Origin: Burkholderiales bacterium | GTDB taxonomy: Bacteria; Pseudomonadota; Gammaproteobacteria; Burkholderiales; Casimicrobiaceae | Direction of reading: 5' to 3' | Length of the DNA stretch: 35,452 bases | Assembly (NCBI GenBank): GCA_020852555.1 | Contig: JADZAQ010000263.1 | Location: 1-35,452 of the forward strand | Shown: positions 22,302 to 30,412 of the stretch, in pieces | Position numbering within the stretch: position 1 is the stretch's first letter | How the letters are laid out: each line of letters begins with the position of its first letter | The notes under the pieces: generated by a model | The model's database searches: none | The model's input: only the letters and a program-made list of their open reading frames with translations | What the model was told of the DNA's origin: nothing | Position numbers and translations under genes: made by a program

Positions 22302-22949
22302 ATGAAGCTATTGGTGGTCGACGATCATCCACTCATCGTGCACGCCTTGCGCGAGGTGCTGCCGGCGCTTGCCGGTGACATCGAGCTCCTCGCCGCCGCG
22401 ACCCGGGACGAGGCGCTCGCCCAGATCGCGCGGCACCCCGACTGCGCGCTGGTGTTGCTCGACCTCGCGTTGCCCGGCGCGCACGGCCTCGATCTGCTCG
22501 CCGAATTGCGCCACACGCATCCCCGCCTGCCGATCGTCGTCCTGTCCGCGACGCACGACCAGGCGACCGTCGGCGCGGCGCTCGCAGCCGGCGCACGCGG
22601 CTTCATCGCCAAGACCACCGATCCGTCGGGCATGCTCGATGCCGTGCGTACCGTGCTCGCCGGCGGCACGCACGTGCCGCGCGGCTTTGCACGGGCGCGG
22701 GTGCTGGAGATCGCCGGGGTGGCGGTCGACGTGCTCGGGCTCACGCCACGACAGAGCGAAGTCATGCTGCTGCTCGCCGAAGGCAAGCCCAACAAGATGA
22801 TTTGTCGCGCGCTCCGGCTCTCCGAGGGGACGGTCAAGGTCCACGTCTCGGCGATCCTGCGTGCACTCAACGTGCACTCCCGATCGCAGGTGGTGGCCGA
22901 ACTCGCGCGGCGCGGCATCAGCGGCGAGCATCCGGTCGCTCGGCCCTGA
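22302..22949 (+). CDS. NarL/FixJ-type response regulator
   Basis: A 215-residue two-component regulator. The receiver (about 1-120) has acidic residues in VVDDHP, the phospho-acceptor Asp54 in LLDLALPG, and Lys104 in GFIAKTT. The LuxR-type helix-turn-helix (about 146-200) reads LTPRQSEVMLLLAEGKPNKM and LSEGTVKVHVSAILRALNV. An AGGAGG ribosome site lies just upstream of the ATG. The gene sits 64 bp after the protease gene and 14 bp before a hybrid histidine kinase, which is its likely partner. Target genes are not evident; the convergent DUF1800/DUF1501 operon is one candidate by proximity only. Confidence 0.93.
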   Translation: MKLLVVDDHPLIVHALREVLPALAGDIELLAAATRDEALAQIARHPDCALVLLDLALPGAHGLDLLAELRHTHPRLPIVVLSATHDQATVGAALAAGARGFIAKTTDPSGMLDAVRTVLAGGTHVPRGFARARVLEIAGVAVDVLGLTPRQSEVMLLLAEGKPNKMICRALRLSEGTVKVHVSAILRALNVHSRSQVVAELARRGISGEHPVARP

Positions 22950-22963
22950 GCAGCGGGGCTCGG

Positions 22964-24757
22964 ATGACCGCGGCGCCGCCCTTCACTCCGGCGGCGCTCG
23001 CCCGGGCGTACGCCGATCAGGTCGCGGAGCTGTACGCCAACTGGCACCGCACGTCGCTGTCGATGCTCCTCGGCGCGGCGATCCTGTGCCTCGTGCTGTG
23101 GGACGAGACCACTCCGATCTGGATGGCCGGCTGGCTCGCCCTCATCGTCGCCAATCAGGCCTGGCGCGGGCTCCTCGTGCGCGCCTGGAAGCGCGCCCGG
23201 CCGGGGCTGCACGCGACGCTGCGCTGGGGCCGCTACTGGACGATCGGATCGACCACCGGCGGCGCGCTGTGGGGCCTCGCCTCGATCGTCATGTTCCCGC
23301 CGTCGCAACCCCACCAGGCGCTGCTCATCGTGTGCCTCTTCGGCGTGGTGCTCGGCGGGCTCAACCTGACGGCGGTCTACCGCCCTGCGTTCTACGGCTT
23401 CACGCTGCTCGCGCTGACCCCGCTGATCGTGCGCGTGGCACTCGAAGGCGACCGGGTGCATGGCTACATCGCCTTCGTGATGGGCGTGGTGATGGTGTTC
23501 ATCCTCGCCTTCGGGCACCAGTTGAACGCACTCCTCACCCGCTCGCTCGCGATGCGCTACGAGAACCTCGACCTCATCGACGAGCTGAAGGCGAAATCGC
23601 GCGCCGCCCGGGAGGCGCAGGCTGCCGCCGAGGGCGCCAATCGCAGCAAGAGCCAGCTCCTCGCCGCGGCGAGTCACGACCTGCGTCAGCCGCTGCACGC
23701 GCTGGGGCTCTACGTCGCCGCACTGGCGATGCGCGCTACCGACGCCGAGTGGCGCCCGCTCGTCGCGAGCATCCAGCGCGGTCTGGGTGCCCTCGAAGGC
23801 CAATTCGAGCAGCTCCTCGACCTGTCGCGCCTGGAAGCGGGAGCGCTCGCTCCGGCACCGGCACGAATGGCGCTGGCCCCGGTCCTGATGCGCGTCGCCG
23901 ACGGCTTGCGCGCGCAGGCGCAAGCGAAGGGCCTCGACCTGCGCGTGGCGCCCACGCGGCTTGCCATCCACAGCGATGCCGCGCTCTTCGAGCGCATCGT
24001 GCGCAACCTGGTCGCCAACGCGATCCGCTATACCGAGCGCGGCGGAATCGTGCTGGGTGCGCGCCGCCGCGGCGCCTCGGTGGCGACCGACGTCGTCGAT
24101 ACCGGGGTCGGCATCGCCACCCCGCTCCAGGAGCGGATCTTCGACGAGTTCTACCAGGTGCCGACGTCGCGCAGCAGCGCCGCGCACGGCGGCCTCGGCC
24201 TGGGCCTGGCCATCGTGCGCCGCCTCGCGGTGCTGCTCGACCATCGCGTGGAAGTGCGCTCGCTGCCCGGCCGCGGCTCACGCTTCCGCGTGTACGCCCC
24301 GTACGCCCGCGCGGCGGCGTACGCGCGCGGCGGACCGCCCCCGGCGCGGACGGGCGGCGGCGCGACACCTGCCGGCGCGATCCGCGGCGCCCTCGTCGCG
24401 GTCGTCGACGACGACCCCTGCGCGGTCGATGCGATGCGGGCGCTCTTCACCACCTGGGGCGCCGACGTCGCCGGCGGCAGCGACGTCGGCGACCTCCTCG
24501 TTGCCATCGGCCGCGCCGATCGCTATCCCGATTTCGTGGTGGCCGACCTGCGGCTCGCGCACGGCGCGAGCGGCATCGCCGCGGTGGGCCGCCTGCGCGA
24601 CGAGCTGGGGATCGCGCTGCCGGCGCTGCTCGTCTCCGGCGACACGAGCCCTGCCGCCCTGCGCGATGCGCGGCACGCCGGCATCGTTCTCCTCGGCAAG
24701 CCCGTCGTCCCCGCGGCGCTGCACGCCGCGGCGAGCTCGCTTCTCGTGCGGGCCTGA
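22964..24757 (+). CDS. Membrane hybrid histidine kinase with C-terminal receiver
   Basis: A 597-residue inner membrane sensor. The N-terminal part (about 30-190) contains six hydrophobic segments and no obvious periplasmic domain, so the signal is probably membrane-borne or intracellular. A coiled segment follows (about 200-230), then the H-box ASHDLRQPLHALGLY (His238), N-box RNLVANAIRYT (Asn352), DTGVGI (379-384) and GGLGLGLAIV (409-418). After a Gly/Pro-rich linker (about 446-474) comes a receiver domain with VVDDDP, phospho-acceptor Asp528 in VVADLRL and Lys579 in LLGKPV. It is probably co-transcribed with the NarL-type regulator, giving a possible phosphorelay, though no Hpt domain is seen. 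Start at ATG 22964; its ribosome site is weak. Confidence 0.9.
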   Translation: MTAAPPFTPAALARAYADQVAELYANWHRTSLSMLLGAAILCLVLWDETTPIWMAGWLALIVANQAWRGLLVRAWKRARPGLHATLRWGRYWTIGSTTGGALWGLASIVMFPPSQPHQALLIVCLFGVVLGGLNLTAVYRPAFYGFTLLALTPLIVRVALEGDRVHGYIAFVMGVVMVFILAFGHQLNALLTRSLAMRYENLDLIDELKAKSRAAREAQAAAEGANRSKSQLLAAASHDLRQPLHALGLYVAALAMRATDAEWRPLVASIQRGLGALEGQFEQLLDLSRLEAGALAPAPARMALAPVLMRVADGLRAQAQAKGLDLRVAPTRLAIHSDAALFERIVRNLVANAIRYTERGGIVLGARRRGASVATDVVDTGVGIATPLQERIFDEFYQVPTSRSSAAHGGLGLGLAIVRRLAVLLDHRVEVRSLPGRGSRFRVYAPYARAAAYARGGPPPARTGGGATPAGAIRGALVAVVDDDPCAVDAMRALFTTWGADVAGGSDVGDLLVAIGRADRYPDFVVADLRLAHGASGIAAVGRLRDELGIALPALLVSGDTSPAALRDARHAGIVLLGKPVVPAALHAAASSLLVRA

Positions 24758-24772
24758 CGCGGCGAGCGTCGG

Positions 24773-26152
24773 TCAGATGAAGCCGATGTTCTTGGTCGAG
24801 AAATTCTTGAGGTTCGGGAAGACCTGGTCGACGTCGGATCCGGGCATGCCGAACCACGTCCCCAGCGTGGCGCCGACCTGATCGACCGCGACACTCGGGA
24901 TCCAGGCGCCGTTGCTGCCGGAATCCATGTTGCCGCCGACGATGTGATCGGGAAACGCGCCGTACATCGCATTGCCCTTCACGGCGCCGCCGACGACGAC
25001 CTGGTGCCCTCCCCAAGCGTGATCGACCCCCTGATTGGCATTGCCGATGAAGGTGCGGTTGAAGTCCGACATCGTGATCTGCACGACGTCGCTCGCCACC
25101 CCCGCCGCGACCGTGTAATCGTAGAACGCCTTCATCGCCGGGAAGAGCTGGCGGAAGAGCCCCGTCTGCGCCGCGACCGTGTTGCCATGCGTGTCGTAGC
25201 CGCCCATGCTGACGAAGAACACTTGCCGCTTGACGCCGGTGGCGCCGCGACCCTCGATGAGGCGGGCCACCTGCCGCAACTGCTGCGCGATGCCGCTGTT
25301 GAGGAGATTGCCGTCGACCCGGAACGCGGTGTCGATGACGGGCGGCAGCGTTCCGTTGAGGATCGGATTGGCGACCTCGTTGGCGGTGAGCGCGTCGTCC
25401 ATCACGCCGGCGGCGCCCATCACCACCTGGTTGCCGCGGTTCTGCGCGTCGGCGAGGAGCGCCTTCAACGCGGTATAGCGAGCGAGCGGGGTCCCGGTCG
25501 AGCCCTGGCCCCGCATCGACGCGCCGCCGCTTTGCGGGATGACGAGCGGCGTCGTCTGCGCGCCGGTCGTGTAGATCTGCGACCCCGACACCGATACCGC
25601 CGCCGGAATGAGCCCTCCGGCGTTCACCGCTTGCAGGCGGTCGGCGAAGCGGCCGCCCCACCCGGTTCGCACCACCGCGCCGGGAACGAGCCCCGACCAC
25701 GCATCCTGCTGATCGGCGTGCGAAAAGAGGTTCGGTGGACGGATGCTCGCGCTCGCGCGGTACTCGGCCCGATCCTTGATCGGCGTCACGAGCGTGCCCG
25801 AGTTGGCGATCACCGCGAGCTTGCCCTGGCCGTACAGCGGAGCGATGGTCGCCATCTCCGGGTGGAAGCCGTACTTCTTGCCGGCGCCGGTGAACTGCAC
25901 GAGTTGCGCCTGCGGGATCCCCACGGCCGATGCCACGGTGCGCACGTTCTGGTACGCCGCGTAGTCGTCGTACGGAATGATCATGTTGTTCGAGTCGCTG
26001 CCCCCGAAGAGGAAGACGACCACGATGGCCTTGTAGTCGGAGGCAGCCTGCGCCTCGGCGCTCTTCACACCCCAGGTGGTGAGGTTGCCGGCGAGCGCGC
26101 TCGCGGTGAGCGCACCCGTGGAGGTCAGGAACTTGCGGCGGGATGTCGTCAT
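24773..26152 (-). CDS. DUF1501 family protein, Tat-exported
   Basis: A 459-residue protein with an N-terminal twin-arginine signal (TSRRKFLTSTGALTASALAG), so it is likely folded in the cytoplasm before export. The body carries the DUF1501 features VVVFLFGGSDSNNMIIPYDD near the N-terminus, FHPEMATIAPLYGQGKLAVI, FFVSMGGYDTHGN and DHAWGGHQVVVGG, which are sulfatase/alkaline-phosphatase-fold-like metal motifs. The function is not established for the family. It starts 2 bp after the stop of the DUF1800 gene, a pairing that is widely conserved and suggests a complex or shared substrate. It converges on the hybrid kinase gene with 15 bp between stops. Confidence 0.92.
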   Translation of the reverse strand: MTTSRRKFLTSTGALTASALAGNLTTWGVKSAEAQAASDYKAIVVVFLFGGSDSNNMIIPYDDYAAYQNVRTVASAVGIPQAQLVQFTGAGKKYGFHPEMATIAPLYGQGKLAVIANSGTLVTPIKDRAEYRASASIRPPNLFSHADQQDAWSGLVPGAVVRTGWGGRFADRLQAVNAGGLIPAAVSVSGSQIYTTGAQTTPLVIPQSGGASMRGQGSTGTPLARYTALKALLADAQNRGNQVVMGAAGVMDDALTANEVANPILNGTLPPVIDTAFRVDGNLLNSGIAQQLRQVARLIEGRGATGVKRQVFFVSMGGYDTHGNTVAAQTGLFRQLFPAMKAFYDYTVAAGVASDVVQITMSDFNRTFIGNANQGVDHAWGGHQVVVGGAVKGNAMYGAFPDHIVGGNMDSGSNGAWIPSVAVDQVGATLGTWFGMPGSDVDQVFPNLKNFSTKNIGFI

Positions 26153-26154
26153 GA

Positions 26155-29076
26155 TTAGCGCTGTACCTGGTAGTCGTAGGACGAGGCCATGAGGTAGACG
26201 GCCATGCGAGCACGGTCGAGCCGCTGTGCGGCGGTCGGGGTCGCGCTCAGCGCGATCGCATTGACCGCGGTCACGATCGTGGGCTCGAGTGCGGCCGGAA
26301 ACTGACCGCCGGCGAGGTACTGGTTGACGAGCGACACCATCGCCGCGGGCTGGTCGGCGAGCGCCTCGAACGGCGCGAGGAAGAGCTTGGTGCCGGTCGC
26401 CTCCGGGATCGTCGAATCCGGGTTGTAGCTCCCCGACCCGTACACGAAGTCGTACACGAGGTTGGCACGGCCGATGGCGGTCACCGTCGTGTGGATGCCG
26501 AACTCCGGCCCGAGGACCGTGGTGCCCGGGATCTTGGCATCGGGCATGAAGTAGTTGAACACCGACGGCGAGTAGTACGGACGCTGCCCCAGCCCATTGG
26601 TGGCGCCTTCCAGGCGGGCACCGTCGGTGATGCCGTTGAGCGCCCGGATGAGCCCGGTGACGACCTGGACGGGTTCGCGCAGCGAGCCGAAGTCGGATGC
26701 GGTCTTGGCGGCCCCGCGCGCCTCCGGATCGAGCAGGATGGCTTTGACCACGGCCGCCAGGTCGCCGCGCACCCCGGATCCGTTGTTCTTGAACACCTGC
26801 ACCACGCGCTTCACGTAGGCGGGTGACGGATTGCCGGTGACGAGCTTCTGGATGAGTTGCTTGCCGATGTACACCGGCGTATTCGGGTGCAGGAAGATGT
26901 TGCGTATCGCGGCGTCGATGTCGACCTGCGCGGTCTGACCGGCGGAAAGGATCGTGCCGTTGAGCAGGTGCTTCTCCCCCGGTTCGTGACCCGTCGTGTT
27001 GGTGGTCGGATACGACACCATCGGCACCGCGTAATAGCGCGCTGACCCCGACCGCTTGCCGGTGGCCGGGGCGTTGTCGGCGGCGCCGTACGTGTAGCCG
27101 GTGAACACCTTCGCGAACTCGCCGATGTCGCTCTGGCCGTACGTCGGGACCGGCTTGCCCTGTGCATCGAGCAGCGGCGTGCCGTCGTCGTCGAGCTCCT
27201 CCAGATTGATCGAGAAGAGTTGCATCACTTCGCGGGCGTAGTTCTCGTTGGGCACGCGCGTGCTCGTGGTCGGCTGCTGCGGCGCCCGGTCGTTGTTCAC
27301 CATGTCGAGGTAGTTGCCCATCGCCGGGTTGTACGTGACCTTGCGCAGCAGCGCTTCGTAGTTGCCGAACGCCTCCTCGAACATGAGGTTCTGGTAGCGC
27401 GCCATCGCGTGCGCGTACCCGAGGTCCGGCTTGTTCGCGGATACCACGAGGATCTGCGACAGCGCCCACGCCACGCGCTGGCGGAGCTGGTCGCTGCCCG
27501 ACACCGCGTTGGTGAAGAAGTCGCGCTGCACCATCGCGAGCGTGAGATGGTCGCGCACGCAGCGCGCCTGCGGCGAATCGGCCGGATACGCGGTCTTGCC
27601 GTCGGGCATCGTGTTGGTGCATTCGGGCGAGGCGCCGAGCTGGATCCGGTTGTACTTGCTGTCCGGGTAGCCCGAGGCGGGCTTCGTGATCTGGTCGTTG
27701 ATCCAGCCCGTGATGCCGAGCGCCTTGACCCGCGCCGCTTCCGCCTGCGACGCGCCGAACGTCGCCTGGTTGAGGAGTCGCCAGATGTCGGCGTCGGTCG
27801 TCACGACGGGAGGCGCGTTCTGCACCACGGCGCGCTGTACGAGCGTGCTCTGGCTTTGCCCCAGCGAGTCGACAACGACCGCGTAGTAGTCGTAGGTGCC
27901 CGGATTGGCGAGCGTGGTGCTCACCCTGTACGGCGACACCGTGCGGCTGTCGAGGAGTTGGCCGTTCTGGTAGAACGAGACACGCATGATGGTAGCGCCC
28001 GTCCCTGCCGTCGGAGTGCCGGTGAGGTCGAGCGTGCCGCCCGGTGCGAAGAGCGTGTTCGATAGCGCGAGCGCGATCTTGGGCAACGTGGCGGTCGGCG
28101 GTACCGGCGCACCGGTGACCGTGATCGTCACGCCGTTGGATGCGGTCGAACTACCGCGGTCGTCGTACGCCTTCGCGGTCAGCGTGTACGTACCCGCGCT
28201 GGTCGGCGTGAAGCCGTACGTATACGGGCTCGTCGTGTCGGTCGCGGCGAGCACGAATCCGTTGTAGAACTCGACCTTGGTCACCGTGCCGTCGACGTCG
28301 GACGCGGTCGCGGTGAGCGTTGCCGTTTCGCCGACCGTGATCGCCGCGGTCGACGTGGCCAGCGCGATGCTCGGTGGGGTATTGCCGCGACCATTGTTGA
28401 TCGCGTCGACGACGACCGGGGCGGAGGTGGTCGACGCCCCCTGGTTGTCGGTGGCGACCGCGGTGATCGAGTAGGAGCCCACCGCGGAGGGGGTGAACGC
28501 CAGTTGCCAGGGCTTCGCGGTCACCGTGCCGAGCGCGATCCCATTGCTCATGAAGGTCACCGACCGGATCCATCCGTCGCTGTCGGCGGGCGTCGCGGTG
28601 AGCATCGTCGGCGTGCCATAGTTGATCTGGGTCCGGGACGCGGCGAGCGACACAGTCGGTGGGGCGTTCCCCGTCGCCGTCACGTTGATCGACACTACGT
28701 TGGAGGTGCCTTGCTGAAGGAGCGTGTCGACCGCGACCGCCTTGATGTTGTGCACGCCGAGAACCGACGGCGTGAATTTCAGCGTGTAGGGCTCGGCAGC
28801 GACAATGGCAAGTTGCGAACTGCCGTCGTAGAACACCACGCGGGCGATGCGGGCGCTCTGCGACTTGATCTTCGCGGTGAGCGCCGCCGAGTCGCCCGGC
28901 TTGAGCATCTGCGTATCCGCCGTGAGGGTGATGTTCGGCGGCGAAGCGCGCTGCGCGTGTGCGAGTTGCGGCCCCAGCAGCACCCCGGCAAGCACCACCG
29001 CGAGCGCGAGCGCAACACCCCGTGATCGGGCGACGATACCGCCCGCCTTCTGTACGACTCTGGATTCACCCTGCAT
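26155..29076 (-). CDS. DUF1800 family protein with four N-terminal Ig-like domains
   Basis: A 973-residue exported protein. A signal peptide (GVALALAVVLAGVLLGPQLAHA) ends near residue 41. Four Ig-like domains of about 95 residues follow (46 to about 420), each with PP.I.L..., a Gly-x-x-x-x-LTA strand, V.FY.NG and FTP...G.Y. The DUF1800 region then runs to the end, with DIWRLLNQATFGAS at its start, RQRVAWALSQILVVS, NENYAREVMQLFSIN, LFLHPNTP-like NIFLHPNTPVYIGKQLI and FNYFMP. Biochemical function is unknown. It precedes DUF1501 with a 2-bp gap. The ATG at 29076 is chosen because the signal peptide follows and a G-rich ribosome site precedes; the open frame extends to 29154. Confidence 0.92.
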   Translation of the reverse strand: MQGESRVVQKAGGIVARSRGVALALAVVLAGVLLGPQLAHAQRASPPNITLTADTQMLKPGDSAALTAKIKSQSARIARVVFYDGSSQLAIVAAEPYTLKFTPSVLGVHNIKAVAVDTLLQQGTSNVVSINVTATGNAPPTVSLAASRTQINYGTPTMLTATPADSDGWIRSVTFMSNGIALGTVTAKPWQLAFTPSAVGSYSITAVATDNQGASTTSAPVVVDAINNGRGNTPPSIALATSTAAITVGETATLTATASDVDGTVTKVEFYNGFVLAATDTTSPYTYGFTPTSAGTYTLTAKAYDDRGSSTASNGVTITVTGAPVPPTATLPKIALALSNTLFAPGGTLDLTGTPTAGTGATIMRVSFYQNGQLLDSRTVSPYRVSTTLANPGTYDYYAVVVDSLGQSQSTLVQRAVVQNAPPVVTTDADIWRLLNQATFGASQAEAARVKALGITGWINDQITKPASGYPDSKYNRIQLGASPECTNTMPDGKTAYPADSPQARCVRDHLTLAMVQRDFFTNAVSGSDQLRQRVAWALSQILVVSANKPDLGYAHAMARYQNLMFEEAFGNYEALLRKVTYNPAMGNYLDMVNNDRAPQQPTTSTRVPNENYAREVMQLFSINLEELDDDGTPLLDAQGKPVPTYGQSDIGEFAKVFTGYTYGAADNAPATGKRSGSARYYAVPMVSYPTTNTTGHEPGEKHLLNGTILSAGQTAQVDIDAAIRNIFLHPNTPVYIGKQLIQKLVTGNPSPAYVKRVVQVFKNNGSGVRGDLAAVVKAILLDPEARGAAKTASDFGSLREPVQVVTGLIRALNGITDGARLEGATNGLGQRPYYSPSVFNYFMPDAKIPGTTVLGPEFGIHTTVTAIGRANLVYDFVYGSGSYNPDSTIPEATGTKLFLAPFEALADQPAAMVSLVNQYLAGGQFPAALEPTIVTAVNAIALSATPTAAQRLDRARMAVYLMASSYDYQVQR
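27820..28941 (-). repeat. Four Ig-like repeat units in the DUF1800 gene
   Basis: Four consecutive domains of roughly 280 bp each, diverged at DNA level but sharing the same strand pattern in translation. Boundaries are approximate. They probably serve as a spacer or binding stalk ahead of the DUF1800 region. Confidence 0.65.
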
Positions 29077-29183
29077 CACCGCCCCCCGCCCGTGATTGTT
29101 CCCCACCGCCGGAAGTGCGCCCGAACCTCCGTGCCTGTGCTGCTCGATCGGCACCGCTCCGGGCGGCCTCCCCGCATGGGCCG

Positions 29184-29212
29184 ATTATCAGTGATGAAAC
29201 TAAGCTTTTCAA
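29184..29212 (-). promoter_or_regulatory. Strong sigma-70 promoter for the DUF1800-DUF1501 operon
   Basis: On the minus strand, TTGAAA (29212-29207) and GATAAT (29189-29184) are separated by exactly 17 bp. Each hexamer has one mismatch to consensus. Transcription would begin near 29177 and give a leader of about 100 nt to the DUF1800 start. This is the best promoter match I noticed in the window. Confidence 0.7.
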
Positions 29213-29297
29213 CGGGGGCTGACAAAAGAGCGACAAACGGTTTACGACGTGTCAGTTTTATGCCAGTGCCATGTTAATAGTATTGTCTATGTTGTTG

Positions 29298-29303
29298 ATT
29301 ATA
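29298..29303 (-). promoter_or_regulatory. Isolated TATAAT, possible activator-dependent promoter
   Basis: A perfect TATAAT on the minus strand without a recognisable -35. The dyad at 29334-29351 is centred about 51 bp upstream of the start it would give, a position where an activator could sit. Confidence 0.3.
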
Positions 29304-29333
29304 CGTCATTGCTTACTGTGACGATGAAGTTCA

Positions 29334-29351
29334 TACCTGTGCCAACAGGTA
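29334..29351. promoter_or_regulatory. 18-bp dyad, possible operator
   Basis: TACCTGT-GCCA-ACAGGTA has perfect 7-bp arms and a 4-bp spacer. The ACCTGT/ACAGGT arms equal those of the classical lux box as I recall it, but the spacer there is longer. It is likely a binding site for a dimeric regulator; the regulator is unknown. Confidence 0.45.
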
Positions 29352-29594
29352 GATTAATGACAATCGAATAAGGCGATTTCGGAGGCTTTTCCGGATACCG
29401 TTCGTCGCCTCGATGCCGCCGGAATGGCAAGATGAGCGCGCCGGCGTCGCGGTCACCGCCGAACGCGCACTCTTATGCTGTTGGAATTCCAGCCTCCCGA
29501 CCGGACAGGGCTCCCGCCGGGACCACGGCGCGCACGCGACGCCGTTGCCGCGGTCCCGTCGTAGCCGCCCGCAACCACGCTGCCGCCGACGCGA

Positions 29595-29629
29595 CGAGGC
29601 CGCCGGTGCTGACGCCGCCGGCGGCCTCG
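29595..29629 (-). terminator. Hairpin after the Spy-like gene
   Basis: A perfect 12-bp inverted repeat (29595-29606 and 29618-29629) with an 11-nt loop, starting 18 bp past the stop of the Spy-like gene. There is no U-tract, so termination efficiency is uncertain. Confidence 0.5.
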
Positions 29630-29647
29630 AACGGAGTGGCGCGGTGA

Positions 29648-30187
29648 TCAGTTGGGAGCTGCGCCCCTGCCTTGCGCACGACCCTGACCGCGCTCCTGCA
29701 TGCGGGCACGGAACGCTTCCATCCGCTGTTCGCGCGCGACGAGGGCGTCACGCACGACGGTCTTCTGCGCCGGCGTGAACGTCGCGTACAGCGACAGCCA
29801 CTGGTCACGGACCTGCTTGCGCGTCGCCATGACATCGGCTTGCGCCTGGTCCGCGGCCGCCGCCACCGCCGCGAGGTCGGGCTCGGGTTTGGCGAGCTCA
29901 GCGGTGAACGCGGCGCGCGTTTGCTCCATGCGCGTACGCATCGAGGTGCGCGCTGCCTTGGCATTGGCGACGACACTGTCCCACATCGTCTGTTGCGACG
30001 TCGTGAGGTTGAGTTGCGGCTTGAGCGAGAAGATGACCTGCTCGATCGCCGCCGGGCCGCCGAATCCCGGTCCGTGCCCTGGACCCGGCCCCGGGCCGCG
30101 AGCCGGTTGAGCGGCGGCGACCTGCACGCCGGCCGCGAGGATGCCGACCGCGATCGTGCCGGAAATGCGTGCCATCGGAGACTTCAT
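29648..30187 (-). CDS. Spy/CpxP-like periplasmic LTxxQ-motif protein
   Basis: A 179-residue exported protein. A signal peptide (ISGTIAVGILAAGVQVAAAQ) ends near residue 27. A Gly/Pro-rich segment (about 29-44) follows, then a highly helical, charged body. It has an LTTSQQ motif followed by a long helix, and a second FTPAQKTVVRDAL motif, the paired LTxxQ signature of Spy/CpxP chaperone-like proteins that bind unfolded envelope proteins. The ATG at 30187 has AAAGGAA upstream; the open frame extends to 30253 without support. It is divergent from ompR-envZ, the arrangement seen for E. coli cpxP against cpxRA, which suggests control by the neighbouring two-component system (inference). Confidence 0.82.
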   Translation of the reverse strand: MKSPMARISGTIAVGILAAGVQVAAAQPARGPGPGPGHGPGFGGPAAIEQVIFSLKPQLNLTTSQQTMWDSVVANAKAARTSMRTRMEQTRAAFTAELAKPEPDLAAVAAAADQAQADVMATRKQVRDQWLSLYATFTPAQKTVVRDALVAREQRMEAFRARMQERGQGRAQGRGAAPN

Positions 30188-30325
30188 GGTGGTTCCTTTC
30201 GGTGCTGGATGAGAGTGTGTTGTTCGCCCGATGCGCGACACCCCGGCCGGCAATGCTCACAACGCTCGGACTTGCTCCTTCGAAGCCGATTGTGGTCGTT
30301 CGTTCGTGACCTGCGCGACGCCTTT

Positions 30326-30340
30326 GCAACGGAACGTTGC
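30326..30340. promoter_or_regulatory. 15-bp dyad in the spy-like/ompR region
   Basis: GCAACG-GAA-CGTTGC has perfect 6-bp arms with a 3-bp spacer. It lies 15 bp upstream of the direct repeat near the ompR promoter and could be an operator for either direction. There is no other support. Confidence 0.25.
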
Positions 30341-30354
30341 GTGCCGCGAGGGCC

Positions 30355-30370
30355 GTTACAATCGCTTACA
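30355..30370 (+). promoter_or_regulatory. OmpR-family-type direct repeat overlapping the ompR -10
   Basis: GTTACA-ATCG-CTTACA places two TTACA units exactly 10 bp apart, the one-helical-turn spacing used by OmpR-family regulators. On the other strand it reads TGTAA-N5-TGTAA, which also resembles the CpxR-type box. It overlaps the -10-like TACAAT at 30357-30362 (no good -35), about 50 bp before the ompR start. This suggests autoregulation of ompR and perhaps control of the divergent Spy-like gene. Confidence 0.5.
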
Positions 30371-30412
30371 GACGTCCCCCACCGAGGACCCCTTCTCGGA
30401 TCCAATGCACGC

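Larger units (their letters stand above)
29077..29647. other. Intergenic region upstream of DUF1800 gene, partly AT-rich
   Basis: A 571-bp gap between the DUF1800 start and the stop of the Spy-like gene. About 29184-29390 is strikingly AT-rich compared with the surrounding GC-rich DNA. It contains a near-consensus promoter (29184-29212, minus), a second TATAAT on the minus strand (29298-29303) and an 18-bp dyad (29334-29351). About 29400-29647 returns to high GC and holds a 12-bp hairpin (29595-29629). No ORF here has a credible ribosome site or family similarity. Confidence 0.7.

Noticed and set aside
24447-26213. A 588-residue minus-strand frame overlapping the hybrid kinase and the DUF1501 gene
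   Set aside because: It is in another frame of the DUF1501 gene, shows low-complexity Arg/Gly composition and has no domain.
29240-29275. TGGCAC/TGGCA on the minus strand as a sigma-54 promoter
   Set aside because: The GG and GC pairs are 7 bases apart instead of the required 10.
29194-29277. A 27-codon ORF in the AT-rich island
   Set aside because: It has no ribosome site, no recognisable family, and lies across the spacer and -35 of the strong minus-strand promoter.
29413-29778. A 121-residue plus-strand ORF running into the Spy-like gene
   Set aside because: It overlaps the opposite strand of a real gene, has no ribosome site, and is low in complexity.
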